Source of the DNA: Trema orientale
Taxonomy: Eukaryota; Streptophyta; Magnoliopsida; Rosales; Cannabaceae
Reading direction: 5' to 3'
DNA length: 64,000 nt
Assembly (NCBI GenBank): GCA_002914845.1
Contig: JXTC01000013.1
Span: 124,001 to 188,000 of the forward strand
The position numbers and the translations under genes are program-made. Within the stretch, counting starts at the first letter, position 1. Each line of letters begins with the position of its first letter. Positions 1 through 10,428 of the stretch are shown here, piece by piece. The notes beneath the pieces were generated by a model. That model was given only the letters and a program-made list of their open reading frames with translations. It was not told the origin of the DNA and did no database searches.

Positions 1-83
1 ATTTCACCTTGATCGTTTGACAGAACTATTCTAGCACTTCCTTCATTACGTGTGGAGGCACCATCAAAATGGAGTATCCAAGA
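1..83 (-). pseudogene. Element A second (archaeal-type) RNase H, N-terminal fragment
   Basis: After a stop at about 84 the same frame continues to the window edge and encodes W-I-L-H-F-D-G-A-S followed by an N-E-G-S-A-R-I-V-L stretch. This is the start of an RNase H fold, with the first catalytic Asp in FDGAS. A second RNase H after the usual RT-linked one is a hallmark of Tat elements. Only about 27 residues are visible. Confidence 0.65.
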
Positions 84-1565
84 TTATTCATTATCTTCCA
101 CAGAAATTATCTCCTTTGAATCATACTTAGTATATCTAAGCAACTCGACTAGAGCTTGACTCTTGATAGCCTTTGGCTTTTTGACAGTGATATCGAGTTC
201 ACTAAGCATGAGCATCCACTTGGCATAACGACCAGTTAGGATAGGTTTTTGTAGTAGGAGCTTGATCGGATCAGAATCCGTGATTATTCTAACTCTGTGA
301 GTGACCATGTAGTGTCCAAGCTTTTCTATTGCATACATTAGTGCAACACAGAGCTTATCTGCGGGAGAGTAACTTTTCTCCGAACCACTAAGCAGATGGC
401 TTAAGTAGTAAACCGGCTTCTCCAAGCCTTCATAGTCTTGTGCTATTAGTATCCCAACTGATTCGTCAGATGCTGCCATGTAAATTAATAATTCTTTTTC
501 TGGAGATGGGGCAACTATGACTTGCGAGTTGGTGAGAATCTTCTTGATTTCTTCAAAAGCATAGTCATGCTCAGGACCCCATTTGTACTTCGTATCTTTT
601 TTGGTCAATTGATGAAGAGGCTTGATAATACTGGCTAGAGCTGGAATAAATCTCCTGAGATAGGAAATTTTTCCAATGAACCCTCTCAATTGTTTGAGAT
701 CTTGAGGTGGCTTGATCTCCGTTATTTACTTTGATTTATCTTCATCAATGTTGATTCTATTTTTGTAGACTACGAATCCAAGAAACTTGCCTTCTGTGAC
801 TCCGAAAGCGCATTTCAAGGGATTCATCTTGAGATCATATTTTTTGCATCTTTCAAATACTTTTCTCAAGTGATCTAAGTGTGATTCTTTTCTTTTGGAT
901 TTCATCACCAAATCATCGACGTATTCTTCCACATAAACATGAATTATATCATGAAACATTGCTGTCATTGCCCGTTGATAAGTGGCTCCTGCATTCTTCA
1001 ATCCAAATAGCATTACAGTATAGTAGAAATTGCCAAGTGGAGTTCTGAAAGCAGTCTTTTTAGCATCTTCTAGATCTATCTTGATTTAATTATAGCCACT
1101 GAATCCATCCATGAATGAGAACATCTCATGGTTGGCAGTTGCATTGACAAGCATATCTAGATTTGGTAGTGGAAAATCGTCCTTGGGGCATGCTTTGTTC
1201 AGATCTCTGAAATCTACACAAATTCTGATTTGCCCATTCTTCTTTCTTACTGGTACTATGTTTGCCAACCATGTCGCATGTATGCATGGTTTTATGAACC
1301 CAGCTACTAACAATTTTTCTATCTCCTTTTTGATTTGCAGCTGAATTTAATTACTGAAATTCCTCACAGTCTGCTTAACTGGCTTGAAAGTAGAATTTAC
1401 AGTAAGCTTGTGTGTGATTAACTTTCTGCTTAATCCTAGCATATCTTTGTAGGTCCATGCAAAAACATCATGATATTCTTTCAGCAATTTTACTAGAGTT
1501 GCTTCAAAATCTGGCTTTAATTTGGCAAAAATAAACGTTGACTTTTCTTCTCTATCTTTTGCCAA
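84..1565 (-). pseudogene. Element A reverse transcriptase and RNase H (decayed)
   Basis: One frame runs from 1565 down to 84 with stops near 1345, 1087 and 724. It encodes DVFAW near the N-terminus, an RT palm with ICVDFRDLNKACPKDDFPLP and FMDGFSGYN, the catalytic YVDD at about 923-912, and then the LRGFIGKISYLRRFIP connection into an RNase H region (689-84) with YYLSHLL and a VELSEFDI-like LSELDI motif. It would copy element RNA into DNA inside the virus-like particle. The frame differs from that of the upstream protease, so at least one frameshift lies between about 1916 and 1565. Confidence 0.85.
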
Positions 1566-1915
1566 ATTTATTTTCTGAGCCCTTCTTGAGGATTCTTGGG
1601 CTCGTCTTGTAATTTTTCTGGAGCGAGTAGAATAGCTTCTACTCGTTCTGAATTCTGCGTAAGATAAACTTTTTTGAAGCTCGCGAGGTTATTACTGACC
1701 TCGCCACAACTTCATAATCGATAAGCGATTCTTCCGTCAGGTAGAGTAATTCGGTGAAGAGAAGATTCTTCTGCTGAATCAATCTCTATTATGTTGTTTG
1801 AGGATGACCCAATTGCGTCAAAAGTTGCGTGCAATGGTACTCCTTATGGATTCGTCTCATTTGGCTTATCAAAAATATCATCAAAGAATGTAGCCTCAGC
1901 CCAAAAAACTTCTTG

Positions 1916-2280
1916 TTAGATGAACGGAGCTTTTGTTGCAGGCACTAGAATTTCTCTTTTGCCTCTTATCGCTTTCAGACACTGATGCAACGTAGAAGGT
2001 ACCACTTGATTGTGGTGAATCCATGGTCTTCCAAGCAAGAAATGATATGACACATCTATATCAATCACGAAGAATTTAGTTGGTGCTCGGATGGGTCCAA
2101 CTTGCAGGTCCACATTAACATGCCCTTTTGTAGTATGAGAACTTGATGCGAAAGTGACAAGTGGTGTAGTTTGCAAGATTAGTTTGCTTTCTGGAATGCC
2201 AACTGCTTTGAAAACTTGCCAAGGCATAAGATTGACTGACGAGCCATTGTCTACCAAAGCTCGTTTGAAAGGAGTGTCAT
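1916..2280 (-). pseudogene. Element A aspartic protease
   Basis: The frame encodes ALVDNGSSVNLMP near the start, where D-N-G replaces the usual D-T/S-G of the active-site loop; DNGS is common in Tat proteases. The flap and second-loop region is followed by FLLGRPWIH, the conserved hydrophobic-hydrophobic-G-R motif of retropepsins. It is in the same frame as gag, so gag and protease were once one polyprotein. The enzyme would cut the polyprotein during particle maturation. A stop near 2285 separates it from gag. Confidence 0.8.
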
Positions 2281-2380
2281 TTACTTAAGCTTCCACGTAG
2301 AGTGGCTTGTTATGATTGAAGTTCATAACCTGGGCATCATACCAGGAAAATGTGATTGTATCCTCATCTTTGTTGGCAAT

Positions 2381-3913
2381 TCAACCAACAACATGATTAA
2401 TAGAGTAGCATTGTGGACCAAACCGTTGAGATATCTTAAAGATTGCTTGTGTAGCTTCTTGACGAGCTTCATCTCCAAATTCTAAAGTGTCAAACAGATT
2501 TTTGAAAGCTCGAGACTTCATGAGATTTTCCACCATTATTTTGGTTTCTTCTCCTTTTGATGATTCTTCATTAGCCGGATCGTCGACAGTTGGATCAATA
2601 GTTGTGCAAGTGTTCATTTGCCCTCTTTCATGATTAGGAAAAGGATTATTTTCAGCCCTTTGTTGTTGTTGCCTAATCAGAATTTCTCCTCGTTGAGCTT
2701 TCTCATGATAAACTCTTCGAACAATATAACAGTCTGATGTGGCATGGTGTACTCTTTTATGTAGCAAGTAATATTTGGGATCTTGCATCGCTTCTTCTGT
2801 TGGTTGTCTCCTGGGCTGTGGACATTTCAGAACTCCATCATCTATCCAGGCTCACACTAAAATGTTGATTCTATCTTTGGTAAGTGGTATTTCTGGTGAA
2901 ATTGGTTGATCTCTTCTATCTTATTGGCGTTGATCAACTGTAGAAACCTTTTTCCTTCTTTTGGAGAAAGGTGGTCTGTTCCAATTTTCAGTAGTAATTC
3001 TTTTATCGGACATAGCTTTGCGCATTTTTGCTACTGTTGCTTCAGTATTACTGACTCTAAACATTAGTTCGGCAAAATTTAAGCTCATATGATTTTCAAT
3101 ATAAACTTTGTATTCGGCTTGCATTCCATTGATGCACACTCGAATTAATTCTTCTTCTGAGATAATTTCTTTGCAGTCAAGTGCTATTTCTTTGAATCTA
3201 TTCACATAGGCTGTAAGCGATTCATCTTCCCTCTGTGTTGTGCTAGAGAGATTGGATAAGCCCAACTTACATTTTGCTGCAAAGAATTTTGTGCAAAATG
3301 TCGTTACTAACTCCTCCCAGGTACTAATACTGCCTGCTGGTAAATTGACGAACCAAGAGTATGCTCGGTCAGTGAGAGGGTTTGAGAACTCTCTCAATCT
3401 TAATTCATGGTCACTGGTGTAGACTCCCAGATCATCTAGGAAACCAATGACATGTTCCCTAGTGTTTCCTTTCTTCCTATCGAATTTCTTAAATCGAGGA
3501 TTAGTGTAATCCTTCAGATATGGCTTGGAAAGAATACTGGCAGGATATGAAGGTTAAAAGTCCACCGCTGCAATAATCTTGCTAGTTTTTTCTGCTTCAG
3601 ACTTGAGCATTTCTTGAAGTTCTTGTTTGGTAATAAAACTTTTGGGAGCTTCATTATCAGTACCAGTTAAAGTTGGGATAGTAGGATTGGTAGGGTCTTG
3701 ATTAAAGGCATGAGAAGTGTTGTTGTGAGGTGGAGCTGGAGTAGAAGGTCCGACTCTATGAGATTTTTCGATGTTGGTAATCCTTTGTAGAATTTCGGCG
3801 TGAGACACTTGCATGTCTGCCTGAGTTTGTCTCATGCCATCTAGTGAGGTGGCTAATTTAGCAAGAAGAGATTGAGCTTTGGCATTGATTACTGGATTTT
3901 GCTCGTCTGCCAT
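2381..3913 (-). pseudogene. Element A gag (capsid and nucleocapsid), broken by stops
   Basis: Three segments in one frame: 3913-3554 (119 aa, N-terminal matrix-like, starting MADEQNP), 3397-2921 (158 aa) with the retrotransposon-gag domain (AYSWFVNLPAGSISTWEELVTTF), and 2788-2381 (135 aa) with a degenerate zinc-binding region (a Cys in the preceding codons, then H-H-x4-C). Gag would form the particle shell and bind RNA. The start at 3913 is chosen because the frame is open from there and the ATG sits just below the leader. Stops at 3554, about 2921 and about 2381 break it. The stretch between the first two segments still reads as gag in the same frame. Confidence 0.8.
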
Positions 3914-4083
3914 TTTGAGGAAAGGAAGAAAAGAAAGAAATGGGACCCTTTTTTTTTTTGAAAGGAAATTTTTGAAAAGAGGGGGATAGAAATTTGACAG
4001 AATTTTGGGACAAAAAATTAAAAGAAATTTGATGGAGTTTCAAGAAGATGAAATGGCAGAATTATGGTGTAAAAGAAATGAGA

Positions 4084-4250
4084 TAGACAGAATAGCGTTA
4101 TATCGGATAGATTAACGGCACACTACCAAGTGTCGAAAAATGAAATGGGTAGAGTAACAGTATACTGGACAGAGTAACGGTACACCGTCAAGTGTCGAAA
4201 ATGAAACGCGCAGAGTAATGGTACACCACCGGGTGAAATGGATAAAATAA
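4084..4250 (-). repeat. Imperfect ~60-bp tandem repeat in the leader of element A
   Basis: About two and a half units between the primer-binding site and gag. Each contains a GAGTAACGGTACACC-like block followed by AAGTGTCGAAAATGAAA. Units begin near 4086, 4150 and 4210. It lies in the untranslated leader, where packaging signals of LTR elements usually lie; that role is inference. Confidence 0.6.
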
Positions 4251-4310
4251 CAAGATACACTTGCGGATCTTGGGAATCCTGAAGAAACGTCAGTTTCCCA
4301 TTAGCTACTA

Positions 4311-4325
4311 CCCAGCAGAGTCGCC
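4311..4325 (-). other. Primer-binding site of element A (not initiator-Met type)
   Basis: On the minus strand the sequence is GGCGACTCTGCTGGG. It lies just inside the LTR and differs from the TGGTATCAGAGC sites of the other elements here. GGCGACTCTGCTGGG-like sites are known from Tat/Ogre-type elements, which are reported to prime from tRNA-Arg. I did not align it to a tRNA. Confidence 0.6.
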
Positions 4326-5912
4326 TTTTAAAGTTCGGGGTCGGAGTTGTGCTCTGAATTAATTTATGTAACCTGTACTTAATTAAAACAAAATAGAAGA
4401 TAATTGGGTTATGCCATTAGAATGCACAACAGAAAGGGTCATCACAACACTTTCACTTGTCGAAACAGGATAGGCGGTCGCAATGAGGACAATTCTTCCT
4501 ACGTATCTCGACAAGATTGGTAGTTGCAAGGATAACTCATTTAGTGTGTATGAGAATAAGCAGGGATAAAATAATGTTAAAAGTTGACGGAGGTGAATAA
4601 ACTGACCATATTGTCAACTGAAGACTAGAAGTAATATAATAATGCAATAAATAAATAGACAAGAAATTAAATATTACTAGTTGACTGAGGCGAATGAACC
4701 GACCATGGTGTCAACTAGAAGTTAGCAACAAAAATAAAGTGCAGAAAAATAAATAGTTAGAAACTAACGAAGGCGATGCCATCCATATGCCAGTTTTAGT
4801 TAATTAGAGGGGTTAGAATTACGAGGCAGTGAGTCCAACCATGTTATTAGAGATAATAATAAATAACTGAAATTAAAGTGTTGAAATTTTAAATAAAGCG
4901 GTGTGACCAGTTGCGAGTAAAAAATAACACAGATCACTACATAAATACGCACAATAATTAAAAAAGGAGTAAAGTAACCAATTGCACTTAAGGCAGCAAT
5001 ACAGATTACTTTACAGGGAAAGGGGAAGCGCGGTAATTGATTGCACTTAGAGCAACAATACGAATTACATACCAAGATAGAGATACAAGACAGATATATA
5101 TATATAAAATATAGAGAGCACAAAACCTCGAACTTGTGCTACAGGTCAAGCACGAGATTGTGGAGAATAGCTCGGTACCCAAAGATCACTAAAGTACATA
5201 AGTTAGAAATTGTATACAAAGAAAACTTGTTGTACGAGTTAGTAGAAAAAGTGATGTAAAAATAACAAGATATTAAAAGATGGTATATAACTAATTATCG
5301 AATAGAAAATGATATAAAGTAACTCTTTGGCCTCGAGTATGTAAAGAAATAAATATGGGCTTCAGGAGATAGACGTACAAAAAATACCTAAACCTATGTA
5401 AATATTTAGAGATATACTAATACTTAACACCTTGCTAAACAAGTTTTATATATGTATGGATACATGAAAATGTAAGAACTAATAAAGAAATAATGGCATG
5501 CAAGGATATATATATATGTATAAGCAAGAGTATGTAGATATGTGATGAAAATATATGCACGTGAAATGAAAGAAAAGATGATGATAAAGGAAAGATGTTG
5601 ATAGTGGTAAGATGCAAAACATGCAGCCACGGATTATAGGGAAAAAAAAAAAAAGAGCTATGGTGATGATGGTGGGATTAGAGAGAATAACAAGGTGGTG
5701 GTGAGTAATTTAATAGTGATATGGACAAAATAAGGCCACAGTTTGGAGCATAAAGAAGGCAAGAGAGAGGAGAGAAGCTTGAGTGCTTTGGTTTGATATA
5801 GAACACGAGATAGAGAGGGAGAGAAAGGGACCGGTTAAGAGCAAAGACAAAGAGAGAATATATTGATTGAATTGTGAGCTGAATGTTCTTACAAAATGAA
5901 GGGGAGGACCCT

Positions 5913-5920
5913 TATTTATA
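5913..5920 (-). promoter_or_regulatory. TATA box of element A LTR promoter
   Basis: The minus strand reads TATAAATA in the context GCCTATAAATAAGG, a strong plant TATA box. Downstream (lower coordinates) is a CT-rich tract with CAATCAATATATTCTCTC, typical of plant transcription starts. Expected start about 25-35 bases downstream, near 5885. Confidence 0.7.
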
Positions 5921-6042
5921 GGCAAAAATTGCCTTATAAGACAAGATGTCTTAGGCCCTAAGTAGTTGAGATGTCAAAATCTCTTTTGCAAAGTTTACTT
6001 AATGTACAAGAGGATGAAAATCTTAGCCTCTAAGTTAGACAC

Positions 6043-6253
6043 TTCTGAAATTTTCTAGAAGTCTAGGGACAACTTGCTTTGTAAGTACTTGAGCTATAAG
6101 CACTTGGAACATAAGTTAGAAGGTTCTAGAACCTTCTAGAGTCATGGGGAAGCTTGCACAAGAAGAAAAAGAACTTGTCTTATAAGTACTTAGACTACAA
6201 AAGCTTAAGGTACAAGTATTTTTGACATTGGATATTTCCGAAAACTTCTAGAG
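6043..6253 (-). promoter_or_regulatory. Cluster of heat-shock-element-like sites in element A LTR
   Basis: Three clusters of alternating GAA/TTC triplets with 2-bp spacing lie 120-330 bp upstream of the TATA box. The middle one, 6119-6136, is perfect: GAAggTTCtaGAAccTTC. The others are TTCtgAAAttTTCtaGAA (6043-6060) and TTCcgAAAacTTCtaGAG (6236-6253). Plant heat-shock factor trimers bind at least three such inverted nGAAn units. The sites sit in a diverged tandem repeat of about 80-117 bp. Activity is inference. Confidence 0.55.
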
Positions 6254-6292
6254 TCTTGAGGGTAGCTTGTACACGTAGAGGAGCCCTTCAAA

Positions 6293-6455
6293 ATGACACG
6301 CAGCTCAGGCCGTACGACATGTAGCATGGCTCCAATGGCATATAGTCTCCCTTCAAAATGACATGTAGCTCGAGTTCAAGTGACATGTAGTTTAGGCATT
6401 GGTAAAGAAGCCCCAAATGGCATGTAGTTCAGGCTGTGTTACACGTCGTTTAAGC
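6293..6455 (-). repeat. Seven copies of an ~18-bp motif in the distal LTR of element A
   Basis: On the plus strand the motif is close to RTGRCAYGTAGYTYAGGC. Copies start near 6293, 6315, 6335, 6358, 6380, 6417 and 6438. Several contain CATG or ACACG cores. Arrays of short repeats in the U3 part of plant LTRs often act as enhancers; this is not shown here. Confidence 0.6.
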
Positions 6456-6569
6456 GAGCTAGTTTAGGCCAATAGTTTTTGTACTTAATTAGCACTAATC
6501 TACGTCTTAGGATTAATCCCAAAAAATTAAGAAAACCCCAAAACAAAGGTTTAATCAAAATATTTAACA

Positions 6570-6620
6570 CCCTTACTCAGTTTCTTTTTCGTTGTTACTC
6601 TTAGGAAATTGTATTTCCTA
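6570..6620. other. Short unassigned stretch between elements A and D
   Basis: About 50 bases of pyrimidine-rich sequence between the outer end of A's LTR and the proposed start of D's LTR. It may be old target DNA or part of D. No feature is seen. Confidence 0.4.
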
Positions 6621-6958
6621 TGTTGGGCAACATATACAAAACAATTGTATTGGACCATATTATTTCATAAGAACCCAGTATGTGATTTATTAAAGCTGAG
6701 TTAGAATATCCAACTGGGTATGGATATCAATGTAGATACTCTGTTAGTCACCCAGTTAGGTTTGATGGATATCTAATCGAAACTATTTTAAAGAACCTGT
6801 TAGGGTCATGGCCCCTGTAGCCAAAATATTATATACGCTCAATTCTTTCTAACCCACCATCAGTTTCAGAGAACTCCATTTGAGTGACGTTAGGCTTTAG
6901 GCTGCAGAAGATCAAAACTCTCATGACATCATCACTTGTTCACGCTTCTATTGATTGG
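6621..6958 (+). repeat. 5' LTR of element D, first part
   Basis: The start is proposed at TGTTGG (6621), which mirrors the proposed LTR end CCAATA at 18215-18220 (CCAACA with one change). The first part runs to CTTCTATTGATT at about 6957, where repeat M begins. The 3' LTR is gone, so the ends cannot be confirmed by comparison. Confidence 0.45.
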
Positions 6959-8029
6959 AATGTGCAAATATAAATTATACTCACACACTCCCGTGCAAGT
7001 ATACACGGTCACAAGTAATATAGATTTAGGAGTTAGAGTGTCGAACTCACGAGGATTGATTACTAAGTCTAAGCTAAGTATTAAAATTGGTCAATCCTAA
7101 CTTTATCCAAACAACCGAAATATAGTTTTTTGAAAAATAAAATAAAGCAACTAACAAAATGAATAAAAGACAAATAATAAGAAAAATGTCTAGGTTTACT
7201 AATTCCCTAACCATCCTTTAAACACACAATTTTTTAATTTCCCTCTTACAATAATTAATCCACTATAGTTGTTAACCGAGAATTCGAATGTATTCACAAA
7301 CTCTTTTTCAAGACATAAGTGAAAATATCTAGACAAGCTAATATGTTACTCCTAACATAAATTGACTAGATTCATTAAGTTTAGTAATTCTCACACAAAT
7401 GTTATACAAGTCACATAGATATATTCCTATCCTATGCAAACTTACCCCAAACTAGGTAATCTTATGTTGTTTTACCTAAGTCCAAACCTAAATTCCCCTT
7501 CCCAAGTTCATAAAAGTTTCACTCAACAATCTATTTAGTGATTAATTAAATAGAAGCAATAAGCACAAGATAAAACAAATAACTCAACAATGGATTTGAT
7601 TGATGAAAGAAGAGAAATAAACAAATATAAGATACTGGGTTGGTTCATATAGTAAAACTAGATAAGAAATATTTAGTTCATATTATAAATTGAGAACAAT
7701 AATATTTCAATATAATAGAATCAAGAAATACAAATATCAAAATGAAAAGAGTTTTAGAATTATCCCTCTTTGAAGAGCTTGAAGATGTTTATGGAGGTTG
7801 TCAATCTCCTCCTCCAAACTTGGTTTTTGTTCTCTTGAATCCTCCCTCAAAAATTTGCTCTCAACAATATCACTCACTAAATATGAAAAGTACAATGCAA
7901 AACTCACAAGAAAATGAAGGGAAAAGAAGCTAAGAACTAACTATGGTATTGATTTTGGGGAGGAAATCAAGAAATAGAGTTGATGGACCATGTCTTCTTC
8001 TTCTTCTTCTCCTTCCATGGCAGCCTCCC
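6959..8029. repeat. Unclassified repeat M, left part
   Basis: This begins near GTGCAAATATAAATTATACTC and includes a CCGTGCAAGTATACACGG block (an imperfect inverted repeat), then GAGTGTCGAACTCACGAGGATTG. Such blocks recur at ends of repeats in many plant genomes, but I cannot name the family. The rest is AT-rich with a (CTT)n tract at about 7993-8010 and a 63-codon ORF (7742-7933) without recognisable domains. It ends at the CTCCC target site (8025-8029) of element B. M appears flanked by a TATTGATT-like duplication (about 6950 and 18108), which is weak support. Confidence 0.45.
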
Positions 8030-8560
8030 TGTAACATCCAGCTCCTCACATAATTAGGAAAGCCAATACTAGCATGATTGCATTACATTTAGCGTTAATG
8101 TTATATGTGCATATCGTTGTGGTTATCTGATTATTAAATATTATGGTTGCAAATTTCTATACTCTAAGAAATTTTATGGTAAAATGCTCGGGAAATACTC
8201 CTTGGTACAAGTATGATGTGTATTGAGTATATTATATTTTTTTAAAATCATATTTTAAAAAAAAGAAAAGAAAAGAAAAGAAGGAAAAAAAAAAGAAAAA
8301 GACTGTGATTTTTTTTTTTTTGTAAAATATTTGATCAACTAAGTAGATTAGTACATAATTAGTTTTGCCTTTAGTGCTAAAAGCTAAACATAGTATTTTA
8401 ACTTTTTATATTGTTTGGCTTATGTTACGTAAAAATAAACCTAGTTATTCAATTTTTAATTTTTGTCTACGTGTAATTATCATAATTTATTGTTTTATAT
8501 TGTTTCTTAAAAAAAAAAAAGTGCCGACTTCTAGAACATGATTTATGCATACTTCAGGAG

Positions 8561-8569
8561 TATTTATAG
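8561..8569 (+). promoter_or_regulatory. Probable TATA box of element B LTR
   Basis: TATTTATAG lies about 530 bp into the LTR and is repeated in the 3' LTR at 15511-15519. A CT-rich stretch follows (TTTTCTTCTAGTCTTACTC), as at plant transcription starts. The assignment rests on position and sequence only. Confidence 0.4.
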
Positions 8570-10058
8570 CTCTAAACTCCTTGAACCATCAAGGGTTATT
8601 TTCTTCTAGTCTTACTCTTCCGTATATCTCTCTCCTAAAAGCATTTGAAAACAGCTCATGAATATGGAAGTATGCAACCAGTTTTCTAAGGAGTCAATAC
8701 AATATAAAATTATAAATGGAAGTTCTTGAATCTCGTTTTTTTTGACTACTTTGGAATTGGAAGGTATATATGTTATTAGTTTATTCTTCTTGATTGTTAA
8801 TATAATTAGCTATGTGTGTATTATATATATATATATATATTCCATACACGAGCATTTCTTCATTTGTGATCTCTAAATTTAATACAAGGAATATTGATTA
8901 AATTGGACAAGGTATACTCCTCTCTATGATTTGGAATCTCACATGTTTTTGTAAAATTTATTTGGTTCAGATTTTATTGATATGGTTGTAATGCTAGATA
9001 CTGGATATTGAATTTTTTTATATATATATATGTGAGCTTGAAACGTAAATAGATTGTTGTGAATCATGCTTGTCTCTCGGTATTAGTAACTTTCTTATTG
9101 GTTCAAGGTTATATCTATATATATATACTATTTTGACTCGTAATTAATGATTTGTTTTCATAGTTACAGACTTATGCTGCAGCAATTATTATATCTATAC
9201 TAAGTGTTGCAAAGCTACTTTTAGGAAACAACTTTTTATACATTTTAAAGAATTTTGTATTTACATATCTAATCATAATGTATCTATGGATGTATGTTAA
9301 ACTATAGATATAATTGATAATAAGAATAATATATATAGTTATGGGGATGTTTATATGGTATATGATTTGTTGAATATAGCTCTTTATGCTAGGAATTAGT
9401 AGTGGTCACACTTAATGATATTGAGCTGTAAATTGACCAATTAAATTGTCATTGATGAATATGAGGAACACGTCAGATTATATGTTGAGCAAAAAGTATT
9501 TTATAGGCAACGAATTAAAAGCTTATAGTCCAGGTAAGTAAAGTACTCAACTGCAACACAAGAATTTCATACTATATGGGTGTCTATTATTTTTAATGCT
9601 TGGCATTTTGGTTATGAGCATGAACATCGGCATTTCGATTTTAGTATACATACTTGGCATTTCTAATGTGGCATTATCATATACATCATGAGGCCATGCA
9701 TGTTTTATAGAGAAGTCTAAGATAGGTTACAGGTTTCCAAAATGCCGTAGCAATATTATGCAAGGCTATATTTATCACAGAAAAGTTGAGACCAGGTAAA
9801 TTCCAGAAATTTTTGTGTCACTGTTACGGGGAAGCGGGATAAATATATACTGTTTCAGAGTGGCAGCCCCAAGATAGGGGCAAGTCTGACAGGATTAGTC
9901 AGAAGACTTGCCACAATATTCCTCCTCTAAGTTATGTAATAGAGTAAACTACAGTCTCGGGCCGCCTTATCTCTTGAGCTCGACGGGGTAACGATAGAGT
10001 AAGGTTAGTGACGAGCCCCACTGTGGTGAGAGCTGGCCGGAGGAGAGCCCATGGGATA

Positions 10059-10107
10059 NNNNNNNNNNNNNNNNNNNNNNNNNNNNNNNNNNNNNNNNNN
10101 NNNNNNN
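10059..10107. other. Assembly gap (49 N) in the 5' LTR of element B
   Basis: The flanks match 3' LTR positions near 17005 and 17397, so about 390 bp should lie here unless they are truly deleted. The N count does not represent the true size. Any ORF drawn across it is an artefact. Confidence 0.9.
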
Positions 10108-10261
10108 ATTTTATGTTTGTAGGTAAAGTCGTCTATCCTCAGAGTTTTAAAGAAAATAAAAAGTTCAATTTAGCCCGTATTTTTGGAAAAACAAATACAG
10201 GATTATTTTCCAGAAGTAACGCCTTATAAATATAAAGTTAATAAATTAGGGTGTTACAAGT

Positions 10262-10273
10262 TGGTATCAGAGC
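10262..10273 (+). other. Primer-binding site of element B (initiator tRNA-Met)
   Basis: TGGTATCAGAGC follows the LTR end GTTACA after three bases. It is complementary to the 3' end of plant initiator tRNA-Met, the usual primer of chromoviruses and copia elements. Confidence 0.93.
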
Positions 10274-10428
10274 GAAGATTTAAATCGTTTCTGTAGACCG
10301 TCCATATGTACGTGTCGAGGAAGGGAATCACTCTGCTCACAAGTAAGTATTTTTTTGCATTAGTTTATGTTTGTTGCATGCTTCATGTATATTATTGGCT
10401 AATCTTTACTAGGATAAGGGGCATAGAA

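Larger units (their letters stand above)
1..6569 (-). mobile_element. Element A: Tat-type Ty3/gypsy LTR retrotransposon, 3' part cut off by the window
   Basis: Read on the minus strand, the order is long LTR (about 6569-4326), primer-binding site (4325-4311), leader with tandem repeats, gag, protease, RT, RNase H and the start of a second RNase H that runs off position 1. The gag-PR-RT-RH-second RH order is characteristic of the Tat branch of Ty3/gypsy. The coding part carries several in-frame stops and one frameshift between protease and RT, so the copy is dead. The LTR start is taken as TGTTAAATA at 6569; the 3' LTR and the second target-site copy lie outside the window, so no TSD can be tested. 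Confidence 0.85.
4326..6569 (-). repeat. 5' LTR of element A (about 2.2 kb)
   Basis: The outer end is TGTTAAATA at 6569 (minus strand). The inner end is set by the primer-binding site at 4325 and is uncertain by some tens of bases, because no clean CA terminus is visible. In transcription order it holds a block of short repeats (6455-6293), heat-shock-element-like sites (6253-6043), a TATA box (5920-5913), and a pyrimidine-rich start-site region (about 5890-5740). A long AT-rich U5/leader with many small spurious ORFs follows. No coding sequence is supported inside. Confidence 0.7.
8030..10258 (+). repeat. 5' LTR of element B
   Basis: It matches the 3' LTR (14949-17547) along its length. It contains an A/G-rich tract (about 8235-8310), a TATTTATAG TATA-like site at 8561, AT dinucleotide tracts, a CAG|GTAAGT motif at 9531, and a GC-richer block around 9830-10058. 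An assembly gap of 49 N (10059-10107) stands where the 3' LTR has about 390 bp. It also lacks a 22-bp hairpin segment present in the 3' LTR at about 15456-15477. Confidence 0.92.

Noticed and set aside
5424..5925. Several small ORFs in the LTR of element A
   Set aside because: They overlap each other, are rich in Ile/Tyr/Ser from AT and CT tracts, and lie over the promoter and leader.
7742..7933. 63-codon ORF in repeat M
   Set aside because: Short, no recognisable domain, and embedded in repeat sequence.
10008..10229. Open frame across the N gap in B's LTR
   Set aside because: Most of its middle is N; the flanks are LTR sequence without protein similarity.
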